Of a DNA stretch of 64,000 nt, positions 16,131 to 24,545 are shown piece after piece; position 1 is the stretch's first letter; each line of letters starts with the position of its first letter. The position numbers were made by a program, and so were the translations under genes. The notes under the pieces are model-generated. The model was not told the origin of the DNA and made no database searches. It saw nothing but the letters and a program-made list of their open reading frames with translations. This DNA is from an uncultured Eubacteriales bacterium (GTDB lineage: Bacteria; Bacillota; Clostridia; Oscillospirales; Oscillospiraceae): positions 8,714 through 72,713 of the forward strand of contig URDJ01000009.1 in NCBI GenBank assembly GCA_900546615.1, written 5' to 3'.

Positions 16131-16442
16131 ATGAAGCATGCAGTCATCGAGACCGGCGGTAAGCAGTACCGCGTCGCGGAGGGCGACGTCATCTACGTCG
16201 AGAAGCTCGACGCCGAGGCCGGCGCTACCGTGAAGTTCGACCGTGTTCTCGCCGTCATCGACGAGGGCAACGCCGTGTTCGGCACCCCTGTTGTCGAGGG
16301 CGCTTCCGTCACCGCCAATGTCGTCAAGAACGGCCGCGGCAAGAAGGTCCGCGTCTACAAGATGAAGCCCAAAAAGGGCTACCAGCGCACGCAGGGCCAT
16401 CGTCAGCCCTACACCAAGGTCCAGATAGAGACCATCGCGTGA
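16131..16442 (+). CDS. rplU: 50S ribosomal protein L21
   Basis: This 103-residue protein matches bacterial L21 over its full length: it begins [18 protein letters not shown] and ends with the family C-terminus [18 protein letters not shown]21 binds 23S rRNA and contacts L20 in the large subunit. The frame is open upstream, but the ATG at 16131 is the start, since the protein begins exactly where the family does; an AGAGAGGATG lies about 10-15 bp upstream. It is first in the order rplU-rpmA-obgE, a common bacterial arrangement, here without the small prp/ysxB gene usually found between rplU and rpmA in Firmicutes. Confidence 0.97.
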   Translation: MKHAVIETGGKQYRVAEGDVIYVEKLDAEAGATVKFDRVLAVIDEGNAVFGTPVVEGASVTANVVKNGRGKKVRVYKMKPKKGYQRTQGHRQPYTKVQIETIA

Positions 16443-16477
16443 CTTTTTCCGCACTTATGACATTGGAGGTGTAACAC

Positions 16478-16738
16478 ATGGCACATAAAAAGGGAATGGG
16501 CTCCACCAAGAACGGCCGCGACAGCGAGTCCAAGCGTCTCGGCGCCAAGAGGGCCGACGGGCAGTTCGTCCTCGCCGGCAACATCCTCGTCAGGCAGCGC
16601 GGTACCAAGATCCACCCCGGCACCAACGTCGGCAAGGGCAAGGACGACACCCTGTTCTCGCTGGTGGACGGCACCGTCCGTTTCGAGCGCTACGGCAAGG
16701 ATCGCAAGAAGGTCTCCGTTTACGAGCTCAATCAGTAA
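16478..16738 (+). CDS. rpmA: 50S ribosomal protein L27, without N-terminal extension
   Basis: This 86-residue L27 begins directly at [16 protein letters not shown], whose N-terminus reaches the peptidyl transferase centre. Many Firmicutes instead make a precursor with an N-terminal extension of about nine residues that the protease Prp removes. Here the extension is absent and there is no prp gene in the 35-bp gap from rplU, a consistent pair of losses. GGAGGTG precedes the ATG. The rest of the protein ([17 protein letters not shown]) is canonical. Confidence 0.97.
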   Translation: MAHKKGMGSTKNGRDSESKRLGAKRADGQFVLAGNILVRQRGTKIHPGTNVGKGKDDTLFSLVDGTVRFERYGKDRKKVSVYELNQ

Positions 16739-16751
16739 CAGAAAACAAAAA

Positions 16752-16779
16752 AGAGGCGGACGCTCGTCCGCCTCTTTTT
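16752..16779 (+). terminator. hairpin terminator between rpmA and obgE
   Basis: AGAGGCGGAC and GTCCGCCTCT (16752-16761, 16766-16775) form a perfect 10-bp stem with loop GCTC, followed by TTTT. It ends 18 bp before obgE, so it would lower GTPase expression relative to the ribosomal proteins. Confidence 0.88.
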
Positions 16780-16797
16780 GCTATCGGGAGAAATACT

Positions 16798-18081
16798 ATG
16801 GCATCACCATTTGTTGACAAGGTAACCATCCAGCTGCGCGCCGGCGACGGCGGGCCGGGCGCTGTCAGCTTCCACCGCGAGAAGTATGTCGCGGCGGGCG
16901 GGCCGGACGGCGGCGACGGCGGACGCGGCGGCAGCATCATCTTCACCGTGGACGACCACATGTCCACGCTCATGGACTTCCGCTACAAGCGCAAGTTCAC
17001 GGCGGGCAACGGCCAGCCCGGCCAGGGCAAGCGCTGCTCCGGCAAGGACGGCGAGAGCATCGTCCTCAAGGTCCCGCGCGGCACCGTCCTGCGCGACGCG
17101 GACAGCGGCGCCATCATGCACGACATGTCCTCGGGCGAGGACTACGTCGCCTGCCGCGGCGGGCGCGGCGGCTGGGGCAACAAGCACTTCGCCACGCCCA
17201 CTCGTCAGGTACCGCGCTTCGCCAAGCCCGGACTGCCTGGGGAATCGCACACGATAACGCTTGAGCTCAAGCTTCTCGCCGATGTGGGCCTCGTCGGTTT
17301 CCCTAACGTCGGCAAGAGCACGCTGCTCTCCGTCGTGTCGAATGCCCACCCTAAAATAGCGAACTACCACTTTACCACGCTTTTTCCAAACCTCGGCGTC
17401 GTGTACGTTGACGAGGGCGTGTCTTTCGTGCTCGCGGATATACCCGGCATCATAGAGGGCGCGAGCGACGGTGCGGGGCTGGGCCACGATTTCCTGCGCC
17501 ACATCGACCGCTGCCGCCTGCTCATCCATCTCGTGGACGTCTCGGGCAGCGAGGGCCGCGACCCGGTGGAGGACTTTGAGGCGATAAACGCGGAGCTTGC
17601 GCAGTACAACGCAGAGCTGGCCACGCGGCCGCAGCTTGTGGCGGCGAACAAGTGCGACCTGCTCGAGCCGGGCAGCGACAACCTCGAGCGCCTGCGCGCG
17701 CATGTGGAGGCGAAGGGCTGCAGGTTCTTCGAGCTGTCGGCGGCCTCCACCGTCGGCACGCGGGAACTGATGCGCGCCGCGGCGGGCGAGCTTGCGCACC
17801 TGCCTCCTGTCATCGTCTATGAGCCGGACTACGTCCCGCCCGAGCCGGAGCTGGGCACAGCGGAGGACGTGGAGATACGGCATGAGGACGATGTCTGGTA
17901 TGTTGAGGGCGCATGGCTGTCACGGCTCGTGGCCTCGGTGAACTTCTCGGATTACGAGAGCCGCATGTACTTCGACCGCTGCCTGCGCACCGCGGGCATC
18001 TTCGAGCGCATGGAAGCGCTGGGCGTGAAGGACGGGGACACGGTATCTATCTACGACATCGAGTTCGAGTATCAGGATTGA
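16798..18081 (+). CDS. obgE: Obg-family GTPase, ribosome assembly and stress control
   Basis: This 427-residue protein has all three Obg domains. The glycine-rich N-terminal Obg fold spans residues 1-158 (YVAAGGPDGGDGGRGGS). The GTPase domain has Walker A GFPNVGKSTLLS, switch II ADIPGIIEGAS and base-recognition NKCD. The C-terminal OCT domain covers about residues 350-427. Obg binds the 50S subunit in late assembly and, in Bacillus, is needed for sporulation onset. The ATG at 16798 follows CGGGAGAA. A Crp/Fnr-type gene begins 13 bp after the stop and may be read from the same transcript. Confidence 0.96.
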   Translation: MASPFVDKVTIQLRAGDGGPGAVSFHREKYVAAGGPDGGDGGRGGSIIFTVDDHMSTLMDFRYKRKFTAGNGQPGQGKRCSGKDGESIVLKVPRGTVLRDADSGAIMHDMSSGEDYVACRGGRGGWGNKHFATPTRQVPRFAKPGLPGESHTITLELKLLADVGLVGFPNVGKSTLLSVVSNAHPKIANYHFTTLFPNLGVVYVDEGVSFVLADIPGIIEGASDGAGLGHDFLRHIDRCRLLIHLVDVSGSEGRDPVEDFEAINAELAQYNAELATRPQLVAANKCDLLEPGSDNLERLRAHVEAKGCRFFELSAASTVGTRELMRAAAGELAHLPPVIVYEPDYVPPEPELGTAEDVEIRHEDDVWYVEGAWLSRLVASVNFSDYESRMYFDRCLRTAGIFERMEALGVKDGDTVSIYDIEFEYQD

Positions 18082-18094
18082 CAGAGGTGGCTTT

Positions 18095-18829
18095 GTGTCG
18101 GAGCTGACTGTGGACGAGCGCAGGTTTTCCGAGATAGTGTACGAGCTGGGCAGCGCGAACCGGTCGGACTCCTGCATAATCCGGCCGGATATGGGCCCGG
18201 ACTTCTGGGAGGGTCTCGGCGTTATAAAGTCCTTCCCCAAAAACCATGTCCTTCTCGAGCGGGACAGAGTGCCGGACTGCTTTTACATCGTCAAAAGCGG
18301 CACTGTAGTGGGCTACGAGGAGCTGGCGAACGGCAACGAGCTCATCTGCTATGTCATGGAGAAGAACGCCATGCTGCTCGAGGCGAACGTGCTGCTCGAG
18401 CGCTCGGCGCCGGTGAGCTTCCGCACCATGGAACCCTCGGAACTGCTGTGCGTCAGCCGCGCAAAGCTGCTCGAGGGCATGATGATGGAGCCGAAGGCGC
18501 TGCTGTCGCTGTTCTGCTCTGTGTCGGACAAGTTTCTGGAGGCCATGGAGGAGCTGAGGCAGGCGAAATGCCGTGGGGCCGAATGGCGGCTTTGCGAGCT
18601 GCTGCTGGACTTTGCCGCTCGCTGCGGCGTCGCCTACGATGGCAAGGTGCTTATCTGCAAAAAGATCAACATCCAGATGATAACCCAGATCCTCGGCATC
18701 AACCGTTCAACCACCGTCCGCTCCATGCGCACCCTCCGCGACCTCGGACTCGTGGAACACATCAACGGCTTCTACTGCGTTCGCTCGGTCGAGTCCCTTC
18801 GCAGGCATCAGGAACTGCTCGAGGAATAA
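18095..18829 (+). CDS. Crp/Fnr-family transcription regulator
   Basis: This 244-residue protein has an N-terminal cyclic-nucleotide-binding-like jelly roll (residues ~35-150, around VPDCFYIVKSGTVVGYEELA) and a C-terminal Crp-type winged helix (residues ~170-240, ILGINRSTTVRSMRTLRDLG). The phosphate-binding RxS motif typical of cAMP receptors is not evident, and there is no N-terminal FNR cysteine cluster, so the effector is unknown. The start is GTG at 18095 with GAGGTGG upstream. It lies between obgE and the molybdenum hydroxylase genes, which start 190 bp downstream after a strong terminator; control of those genes is plausible but not shown. Confidence 0.88.
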   Translation: MSELTVDERRFSEIVYELGSANRSDSCIIRPDMGPDFWEGLGVIKSFPKNHVLLERDRVPDCFYIVKSGTVVGYEELANGNELICYVMEKNAMLLEANVLLERSAPVSFRTMEPSELLCVSRAKLLEGMMMEPKALLSLFCSVSDKFLEAMEELRQAKCRGAEWRLCELLLDFAARCGVAYDGKVLICKKINIQMITQILGINRSTTVRSMRTLRDLGLVEHINGFYCVRSVESLRRHQELLEE

Positions 18830-18847
18830 GTAAATGACCCGATCGTC

Positions 18848-18889
18848 GCAGGACGGTATGGCCCTTCAGCCATGCCGTCCTGCTTTTTT
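18848..18889 (+). terminator. strong Rho-independent terminator
   Basis: GCAGGACGGTATGGC (18848-18862) pairs with GCCATGCCGTCCTGC (18869-18883) apart from one wobble pair, followed by TTTTTT. Confidence 0.92.
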
Positions 18890-18910
18890 CTACATGTTCA
18901 AGCAGAAAAA

Positions 18911-18930
18911 GCAGGTGCATTTGCACCTGC
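18911..18930. repeat. small perfect inverted repeat before the molybdenum hydroxylase operon
   Basis: GCAGGTGC and GCACCTGC with an ATTT centre. No T run follows, so it may be a regulator site rather than a terminator. It lies about 90 bp before the first xanthine dehydrogenase-like gene. Confidence 0.4.
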
Positions 18931-19020
18931 GTATGTTTATGCGCATTCCCTGCGCGGCGGCCTTGTGAAATAATAAACGCGGTTGATTTTGGCTCCATGC
19001 TTTATTAAGGAGGAAAAATT

Positions 19021-19905
19021 ATGGCGTTACCTGAATTCGACTACGTTGCCGCGGGCTCGCTCAAGGAGGCTTCCGACCTCATGATCTCGCTCGGCAGCAA
19101 ATGTGTCGTCATGTCGGGAGGCACGGACGTTATCCTGCAGATACCCAAGTCTGTGGCGCGGGGCATGACTACCGTCATCGACCTCAAGACCATCCCCGGC
19201 CTCACGCGGCTCGACTTCGTGGAGGGCGAGGGCCTCTACGTCGGCTCGAACACCAAGCTTTTCGACATCCAGTCCTCACCCATAGTGAAGGATAAGATGC
19301 CCGCCGTCGCGAAGTCCGCGCACTACGTCGGCTCCAATCAGGTCCGGCGCAAGGGCACCATGGCAGGCAACATCTGCAACGCCTCGCCCACGGCGGACAC
19401 CTCGCCCATCCTGCTGGCAATGAACGCACGCGTCACTGTCACCGGCCCCGAGGGCAGCCGCACAGTGCCCATCGATGAGTTCTGGACAGGCTTCAAGAAG
19501 ATCAATGTCGACAAATCCAAGGGCGAGCTCGTGACCGAGATATTTATCCCCGAGCTCGGCCCCGGCGAGGGCTCCTCCTACTTCAAGCACTCCGTCCGCA
19601 AGGCCATGGACCTCGCCATCGTCGGTGTCGCGGCCTGGCTGCGCATGAAGGACGGCAGGGTCGCGGACGCCCGCATCGCCGTCGGCGGCGGCGACGTCAT
19701 CACCGTGCGCGCGAAGAAGGCCGAGCAGCTGCTCATAGACAGCGAGATAACTGACGAGGTGCTCGAGAAGGTCGGCGTGCAGGCGGCGGACGAGATGAAC
19801 CCGCGCTCGAGCCTCCGTGCCTCGGCGGAGTACCGCTGCGACATGATACGCGTCTACACGAAGCGCGCCATCAACGAGACCATCGCCACGATGAGGGCTG
19901 AGTAA
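19021..19905 (+). CDS. molybdenum hydroxylase FAD-binding subunit (xanthine dehydrogenase family)
   Basis: This 294-residue medium subunit has the FAD-binding CO-dehydrogenase-type fold: FDYVAAGSLKEASDLM, then VMSGGTDVILQIPK near residue 38 for the first FAD loop, and GTMAGNICNASPTAD for the second. The C-terminal domain contains DARIAVGGGDVITVRAKKAE. FAD passes electrons from the iron-sulphur subunit to NAD or another acceptor. AAGGAGG lies just before the ATG. The three genes are in the order FAD, 2Fe-2S, Mo, with gaps of 12 bp and a 1-bp overlap, so they form one operon. No extra 4Fe-4S insertion as in 4-hydroxybenzoyl-CoA reductase is seen. Confidence 0.93.
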   Translation: MALPEFDYVAAGSLKEASDLMISLGSKCVVMSGGTDVILQIPKSVARGMTTVIDLKTIPGLTRLDFVEGEGLYVGSNTKLFDIQSSPIVKDKMPAVAKSAHYVGSNQVRRKGTMAGNICNASPTADTSPILLAMNARVTVTGPEGSRTVPIDEFWTGFKKINVDKSKGELVTEIFIPELGPGEGSSYFKHSVRKAMDLAIVGVAAWLRMKDGRVADARIAVGGGDVITVRAKKAEQLLIDSEITDEVLEKVGVQAADEMNPRSSLRASAEYRCDMIRVYTKRAINETIATMRAE

Positions 19906-19917
19906 GGAGGACGAAGA

Positions 19918-20406
19918 ATGAAGAAGATAATCCATTTCACACTCAACGGCGAGCCTGTCGAGGCCCTTGTGCCGGTGAACATGACCATGGTGGACTTCCT
20001 GCGCAAGGAGATGCACCTGACCGGCACGAAGCGCGGCTGCGAGGAGGGCGAGTGCGGCGCCTGCACCATCCTGCTCGACGGCCGGGCCGTGCCCTCCTGC
20101 ATCATGCTGGCGGTGGAGGCCGACGGGCACGAGGTCACCACCATCGAGGGCGTGCGCGTAAACGGCGTGCTCCACCCGCTGCAGCGCGAGTTCATGGACA
20201 AGTGGGCGCTCCAGTGCGGCTTCTGCACGCCGGGCATGATAATGTCCGCGCTCTCGCTGCTCAACGAGAACCCCAACCCCACCGAGGAGGAGATCCGCGA
20301 CGGCATCGCTGGCAACCTCTGCCGCTGCACCGGCTACGCCAAGATAGTCGAGGCAATAGACGCCGCCGCCAAGAAGCTGGCGCGGGCAAAGGAGGTCAAT
20401 GCGTAA
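19918..20406 (+). CDS. molybdenum hydroxylase 2Fe-2S subunit
   Basis: This 162-residue small subunit has a plant-type ferredoxin domain with CEEGECGACTILLDG (first cluster) and an alpha-helical domain with CGFCTPGMIM and AGNLCRCTGYAKI (second cluster). Both 2Fe-2S clusters therefore have full cysteine sets. It relays electrons between the molybdenum and FAD subunits. AAGGAGG precedes the ATG. Its stop codon shares one base with the start of the next gene (TAATG), which implies tight translational coupling. Confidence 0.95.
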   Translation: MKKIIHFTLNGEPVEALVPVNMTMVDFLRKEMHLTGTKRGCEEGECGACTILLDGRAVPSCIMLAVEADGHEVTTIEGVRVNGVLHPLQREFMDKWALQCGFCTPGMIMSALSLLNENPNPTEEEIRDGIAGNLCRCTGYAKIVEAIDAAAKKLARAKEVNA

Positions 20407-22844
20407 TGGCGATAATGTCCAAGGAATACTACGCCGACATTGAGAGCGTATACAAGAAACCCGAGGATTACGAGCTTGCCGGAAAGGGCAACGCCTATAT
20501 CCGCATCGACGCCGAGGCAAAGGTCACGGGCACCGCGGTCTATACGGACGACGTGGACCTGCCCGGCATGTACTACTGCAAGCTGGTACACTCGCCCTAC
20601 GCCCACGCGCTCATCAAGAGCATAGACTTCACCGAGGCGCTCAAGGTGCCCGGCGTCAAGGGCGTGCTGACCGGCCAGGACTTCCCCGAGGGCCACAACC
20701 TGGGCAACCCGGAGGCCTTCAAGGAGCTGGCGGACAAGGAGCCGCTCTGCCGTAAGAAGGTGCGCATGGTGGGCGACGAGGTCCCAGCCGTCTGCGCCAC
20801 CACCGAGGAGGCCGCCACCCTCGCCGCCTCTCTGGTCAAGGTGGAGTATGAGCCGCTCGAGCCGGTGCTCGACCCCTTCTACTCCATGCAGCCTGATGCC
20901 CCGGCCATACACTACCCCGGCACCAGCAACCTCTCCATCTTCACCACCATGAAGGCCGGCGATCCGGACAAGGCCTTTGCCGAGGCGGATTACATCGACA
21001 AGCGCTATTACCGCACCCAGCAGATGGTGCACGCGGCCATCGAGCCGCACGGCGCCGTCGCCAAGTATGAGAACAACGAGTGGACGGTCTGGACGACCAC
21101 CCAGGGCGCCTACGTCAGCCGCTACTGGATAGCCTGGGGTCTCGGCGTGCCCGAGAGCCAGGTGCGCGTCATCAAGCCCATGATAGGCGGCGGCTTCGGC
21201 GGCAAGCTGGACGTCTTCGCCCACGAGCTGTGCCCCTGCAAGTTCGCACAGATGACCGGCCACCCCGTCAAGTGCATATTGAAGCGCGACGAGGTGTTCA
21301 TGTGCACCCGCACCCGCCACCCCATCCCCTTCGAGATAGAGTCCGCCTTCACCAAGGAGGGCAAGCTGCTCGCCAAGCGCTGCAAGCACATCCTCGACGG
21401 CGGCGCATACGGCGGCTCCGGCATCGCGGCTAACACGCTGTCCCTCATCTGCGCCACCTTCCCCTACAAGGTCGAGAACATCGACATGACCGCCCGCAGG
21501 CCATACACAAACCACCCCGCCTCAGGCGCGATGCGCGGCTACTCCGCCTGCCAGGTGCATTTTGCCCACGAGATACACATGGACGAGGTGGCAAGCGAGC
21601 TGGGCATCGACCCGCTTGAGCTGCGCCGCAAGAACGAGATCACCCCGTACTACACCGGCCCTACGGGTCTGGAGTTCACCAGCTGCAAGTTCGACGAGTG
21701 CATGGTTGCCGTCGCGGACTACATTGACTGGAAGCACCGTGACCGCTATCCCTTCGGCAGCGGCCAGGGCGTGGGTCTCTCGGGCTCGGGCTTCATGTCC
21801 GGCACCGGCTTCCCCGTGCTCGTGACTCCGCACTACTGCTCGGCCTCCACCATCGTCCGCCTCAACCGCGAGGGCTACGCCGTCGTGTTCTCCGGCGCCA
21901 ACGACATCGGCCAGGGCTGCGACACGGTCATGACCATGATCGTCGCCGAGGAGCTGGGCCTGCGCATGGACGAGGTCAAACTCATCCAGTCCGACACCAC
22001 CGCCACACCCTGGGACGCCGGCTCCTTCGGCTCCCGCGTGACCTTCCTCGGCGGCAACGCCTGCCGCCGCGCCGTCGGCGACGCGAAGTTCAAACTGCTC
22101 AGCCACTGGGCCGAGGAGTGGGGCTGCAAGCCTCAGGATATCACCATGAAGGACCACCGAGTCTTCATAAAGGGCGACCCCGAGAAGAACATCTCCTTTA
22201 ACGAGGCCTGCTTCGGCTATGAGGAGAAGAACTTCGGCCGCTGCGTCGCGGGTGTCGGCTCCTTCGCTCACGAGGGCGACAAGGACATCTACGTCAAGAA
22301 CGTAGGCAACTACGCCACGGCCTATTCCTTCTCCGCCTCCGCCGCGAAGGTGACGGTCGACATGGAGACGGGCGCGGTCACGCTCGACGACTTCGCCTTC
22401 GGCCACGACTGCGGCCGCCCGCTGAACATCCGCGCGGTCGAGGGCCAGATAGAGGGCTCAGTCCTGCTCGGCTTCGGCTTCACCTGCTACGAGGAGTGCG
22501 TCTACGACAAGGACGGCAGGCACCTGAACCCCTCTTTCCGCGACTACCACTTCCCGACAGCACTTGACATGCCGAAGATAAAGACCTTCATTTGTTCCGA
22601 GTACGACCCAGAGGGCCCGCTCGGCGCCAAGGAGGCCGGCGAGGGCTCCACCGCGCCCGTCGGCTCCGCCATCGGCAACGCCATCAACTACGCCACCGGC
22701 CTTGTGCTCAAGGAGCTGCCCATCACCCCCGAAAAGCTCTGGCGCTGCCTTCGTGAGCATGAGCGCACCGGCAAGACCGAGTTCGGCGCAGAGGACCTGC
22801 CCCAGAAATTTGCAAACATGCCGCCTCTGCCGCCGCGCGACTGA
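20406..22844 (+). CDS. molybdenum hydroxylase large subunit, molybdopterin-binding
   Basis: This 812-residue catalytic subunit belongs to the xanthine dehydrogenase/aldehyde oxidase family. It hydroxylates a substrate with water at a molybdenum-cytosine or guanine dinucleotide centre. Cofactor loops are GGGFGGK near residue 260 and SGAMRGYSACQVHFAHEIHM near 375. The active-site glutamate falls in AKEAGEGSTAPVGSA near residue 743. The start at 20406 is fixed by AGGAGG 10 bp upstream and the one-base overlap. Residues that would tell purine from nicotinate or aldehyde substrates were not resolved by eye. No purine-catabolism genes or Mo-cofactor maturation genes (xdhC type) lie in the window, so the substrate is open. 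Confidence 0.93.
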   Translation: MAIMSKEYYADIESVYKKPEDYELAGKGNAYIRIDAEAKVTGTAVYTDDVDLPGMYYCKLVHSPYAHALIKSIDFTEALKVPGVKGVLTGQDFPEGHNLGNPEAFKELADKEPLCRKKVRMVGDEVPAVCATTEEAATLAASLVKVEYEPLEPVLDPFYSMQPDAPAIHYPGTSNLSIFTTMKAGDPDKAFAEADYIDKRYYRTQQMVHAAIEPHGAVAKYENNEWTVWTTTQGAYVSRYWIAWGLGVPESQVRVIKPMIGGGFGGKLDVFAHELCPCKFAQMTGHPVKCILKRDEVFMCTRTRHPIPFEIESAFTKEGKLLAKRCKHILDGGAYGGSGIAANTLSLICATFPYKVENIDMTARRPYTNHPASGAMRGYSACQVHFAHEIHMDEVASELGIDPLELRRKNEITPYYTGPTGLEFTSCKFDECMVAVADYIDWKHRDRYPFGSGQGVGLSGSGFMSGTGFPVLVTPHYCSASTIVRLNREGYAVVFSGANDIGQGCDTVMTMIVAEELGLRMDEVKLIQSDTTATPWDAGSFGSRVTFLGGNACRRAVGDAKFKLLSHWAEEWGCKPQDITMKDHRVFIKGDPEKNISFNEACFGYEEKNFGRCVAGVGSFAHEGDKDIYVKNVGNYATAYSFSASAAKVTVDMETGAVTLDDFAFGHDCGRPLNIRAVEGQIEGSVLLGFGFTCYEECVYDKDGRHLNPSFRDYHFPTALDMPKIKTFICSEYDPEGPLGAKEAGEGSTAPVGSAIGNAINYATGLVLKELPITPEKLWRCLREHERTGKTEFGAEDLPQKFANMPPLPPRD

Positions 22845-22863
22845 GTTACGGCACAATAATGGA

Positions 22864-22893
22864 GGGAGAGGGCTCGTCACCGGGCCTTCTCCC
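22864..22893 (+). terminator. hairpin after the molybdenum hydroxylase operon
   Basis: GGGAGAGGGC and GCCTTCTCCC can form a 10-bp stem with one mismatch. No T run follows, so termination would be weak or factor-dependent. Confidence 0.4.
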
Positions 22894-22914
22894 AACTGAA
22901 AAAACGGAGGCACC

Positions 22915-24540
22915 ATGCCCGGACTGAACGAATGGGACGTAACCTCGCAGCAGCTTTCAAAAGCCCACGGTTACTCGGCCCGAGTCGACTACCACAAGGA
23001 CAACGCCAGGGCGCAGGAGACGATGCAGCTTGCACGCGAGATACTCAAACTCGCCCGCAGCGCGCTGCTCATACACCTGCGCTTCATGGAGCCCGCTCTG
23101 GTCCGTCTCGCCGCGAACAGCGACGAATCCATAACGGCCGAGCTGGCCACGGATGGGCGTTACCTATACTACAACTCCATCCACGTCTGCCGCCTGTTCA
23201 AGCGCGCGCGGGAGCTGCCTGCAAGGGACTATCTGCATGTCACGCTCCACTGCGTTTTCCGCCACCTCTTTGTGAGCCGGAAGCTGACGGGCGACCTCTG
23301 GGACCTCGCCTGCGACATCGCGGTCGAGAATCTCATCAATGGACTTGACATCAAGAGCCTGTACTGCGAGCGCCAGGAAAAGCAGCGCTGGCTCATAGAG
23401 AAGCTCCGCGAGGCCATGCCGAGGCTGACGGCGGAGCGCATATACCGCTGGCTCATAGAACAGGAGCTGCCCCCACAGGAGATTGGCCGCATACGCAGCT
23501 ATTTCTACGCCGATGACCACCGCATCTGGTATAACCCGCCTGAAATCAGCTCCGGCTCAGGCGGAGATACCCAGGATGAGGGTTCCGGGGGCGAAAAGCC
23601 CGACATAGGCGACGCCCCCGGCGGCAGCGACGAGCTGCCCCCGCCCGAGGACGGCGATGGCGACGAGCAGCAGGCCAGAGGCGGCCGGGCCACGGGCGAA
23701 AAGCGCGACCACGGCGACGGCTCCGGCGAGGGCATGCCGGGCAGAGAGAACAGCGAGCCCGGCGAAAAGAGGGCGCTCTCCCCGCAGGAGACGGAGCGCA
23801 TATGGAAGGACATCAGCGAGCGCATAGAGGTGGACCTCGACACCGCCTCGTCCTCCTACGGCGAGAACGCGGGCGATTTTGTCGCTGCGCTGCGCGAGGT
23901 GAACCGCGAGAAGGTGGATTACGCCGCCTTCCTTCGCCGCCGCTTCGCCGTCCTCGGCGAGAACATCCAGGTCAACGACGACGAGTTCGACTACATCTTC
24001 TACACCTACGGCATGAAGCTCTACGGCAAAATGCCGCTCATAGAGCCGCTGGAGTACAAGGAGGTCAAGCTCGTGCGCGAATTCGTCATCGCGCTGGACA
24101 CCTCGGAGTCCGTCGCGGGTTCGCTGGTGCAGAGCTTTGTCACAAAGACCTGGAACATCCTCAAGCAGACCGAGAGCTTCTTCACAAAGGTGAACATACA
24201 CATCCTCCAGTGCGGCGCAAAGGTGGAGGAGGACGCCAAGATACGCGATCAGAACGAGTTTGACGCATACATGCAGCGCATGGTCCTGCGTGGGTTCGGC
24301 GGGACGGACTTCCGCCCCGTGTTCGAGCATGTGGACACGCTCATAAGGCAGCATGAGTTTACAAATCTGCGCGGACTCATCTACTTCACCGACGGCTACG
24401 GCACCTTTCCCGCCATGCCGCCGGAGTATGAGGCAGCCTTTGTATTCGTGGACACGGGCCGGGAACTGCCCGACGTGCCGCCCTGGGCCATAAAGATAAG
24501 GATGACCCCGACCGAGGTCGAGGACATCTCAGACCGGTGA
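22915..24540 (+). CDS. VWA-domain protein with metallopeptidase-like N-terminus (DUF2201 type)
   Basis: This 541-residue protein has an N-terminal region (residues ~30-190) like the putative metallopeptidase half of DUF2201 proteins, with histidines in YLHVTLHCVFRHLF. An acidic low-complexity linker rich in Gly, Glu and Asp (~205-290) follows. A C-terminal VWA-like domain (~395-540) has a complete metal-ion-dependent adhesion site: ALDTSESVAG, GGTDFRPVF and YFTDGYG. VWA proteins of this kind pair with MoxR-type AAA ATPases to remodel or load cofactors into partners. A MoxR-type gene lies 1.6 kb downstream, but it and the intervening gene are broken. ACGGAGG precedes the ATG. Confidence 0.88.
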   Translation: MPGLNEWDVTSQQLSKAHGYSARVDYHKDNARAQETMQLAREILKLARSALLIHLRFMEPALVRLAANSDESITAELATDGRYLYYNSIHVCRLFKRARELPARDYLHVTLHCVFRHLFVSRKLTGDLWDLACDIAVENLINGLDIKSLYCERQEKQRWLIEKLREAMPRLTAERIYRWLIEQELPPQEIGRIRSYFYADDHRIWYNPPEISSGSGGDTQDEGSGGEKPDIGDAPGGSDELPPPEDGDGDEQQARGGRATGEKRDHGDGSGEGMPGRENSEPGEKRALSPQETERIWKDISERIEVDLDTASSSYGENAGDFVAALREVNREKVDYAAFLRRRFAVLGENIQVNDDEFDYIFYTYGMKLYGKMPLIEPLEYKEVKLVREFVIALDTSESVAGSLVQSFVTKTWNILKQTESFFTKVNIHILQCGAKVEEDAKIRDQNEFDAYMQRMVLRGFGGTDFRPVFEHVDTLIRQHEFTNLRGLIYFTDGYGTFPAMPPEYEAAFVFVDTGRELPDVPPWAIKIRMTPTEVEDISDR

Positions 24541-24545
24541 GAGCA

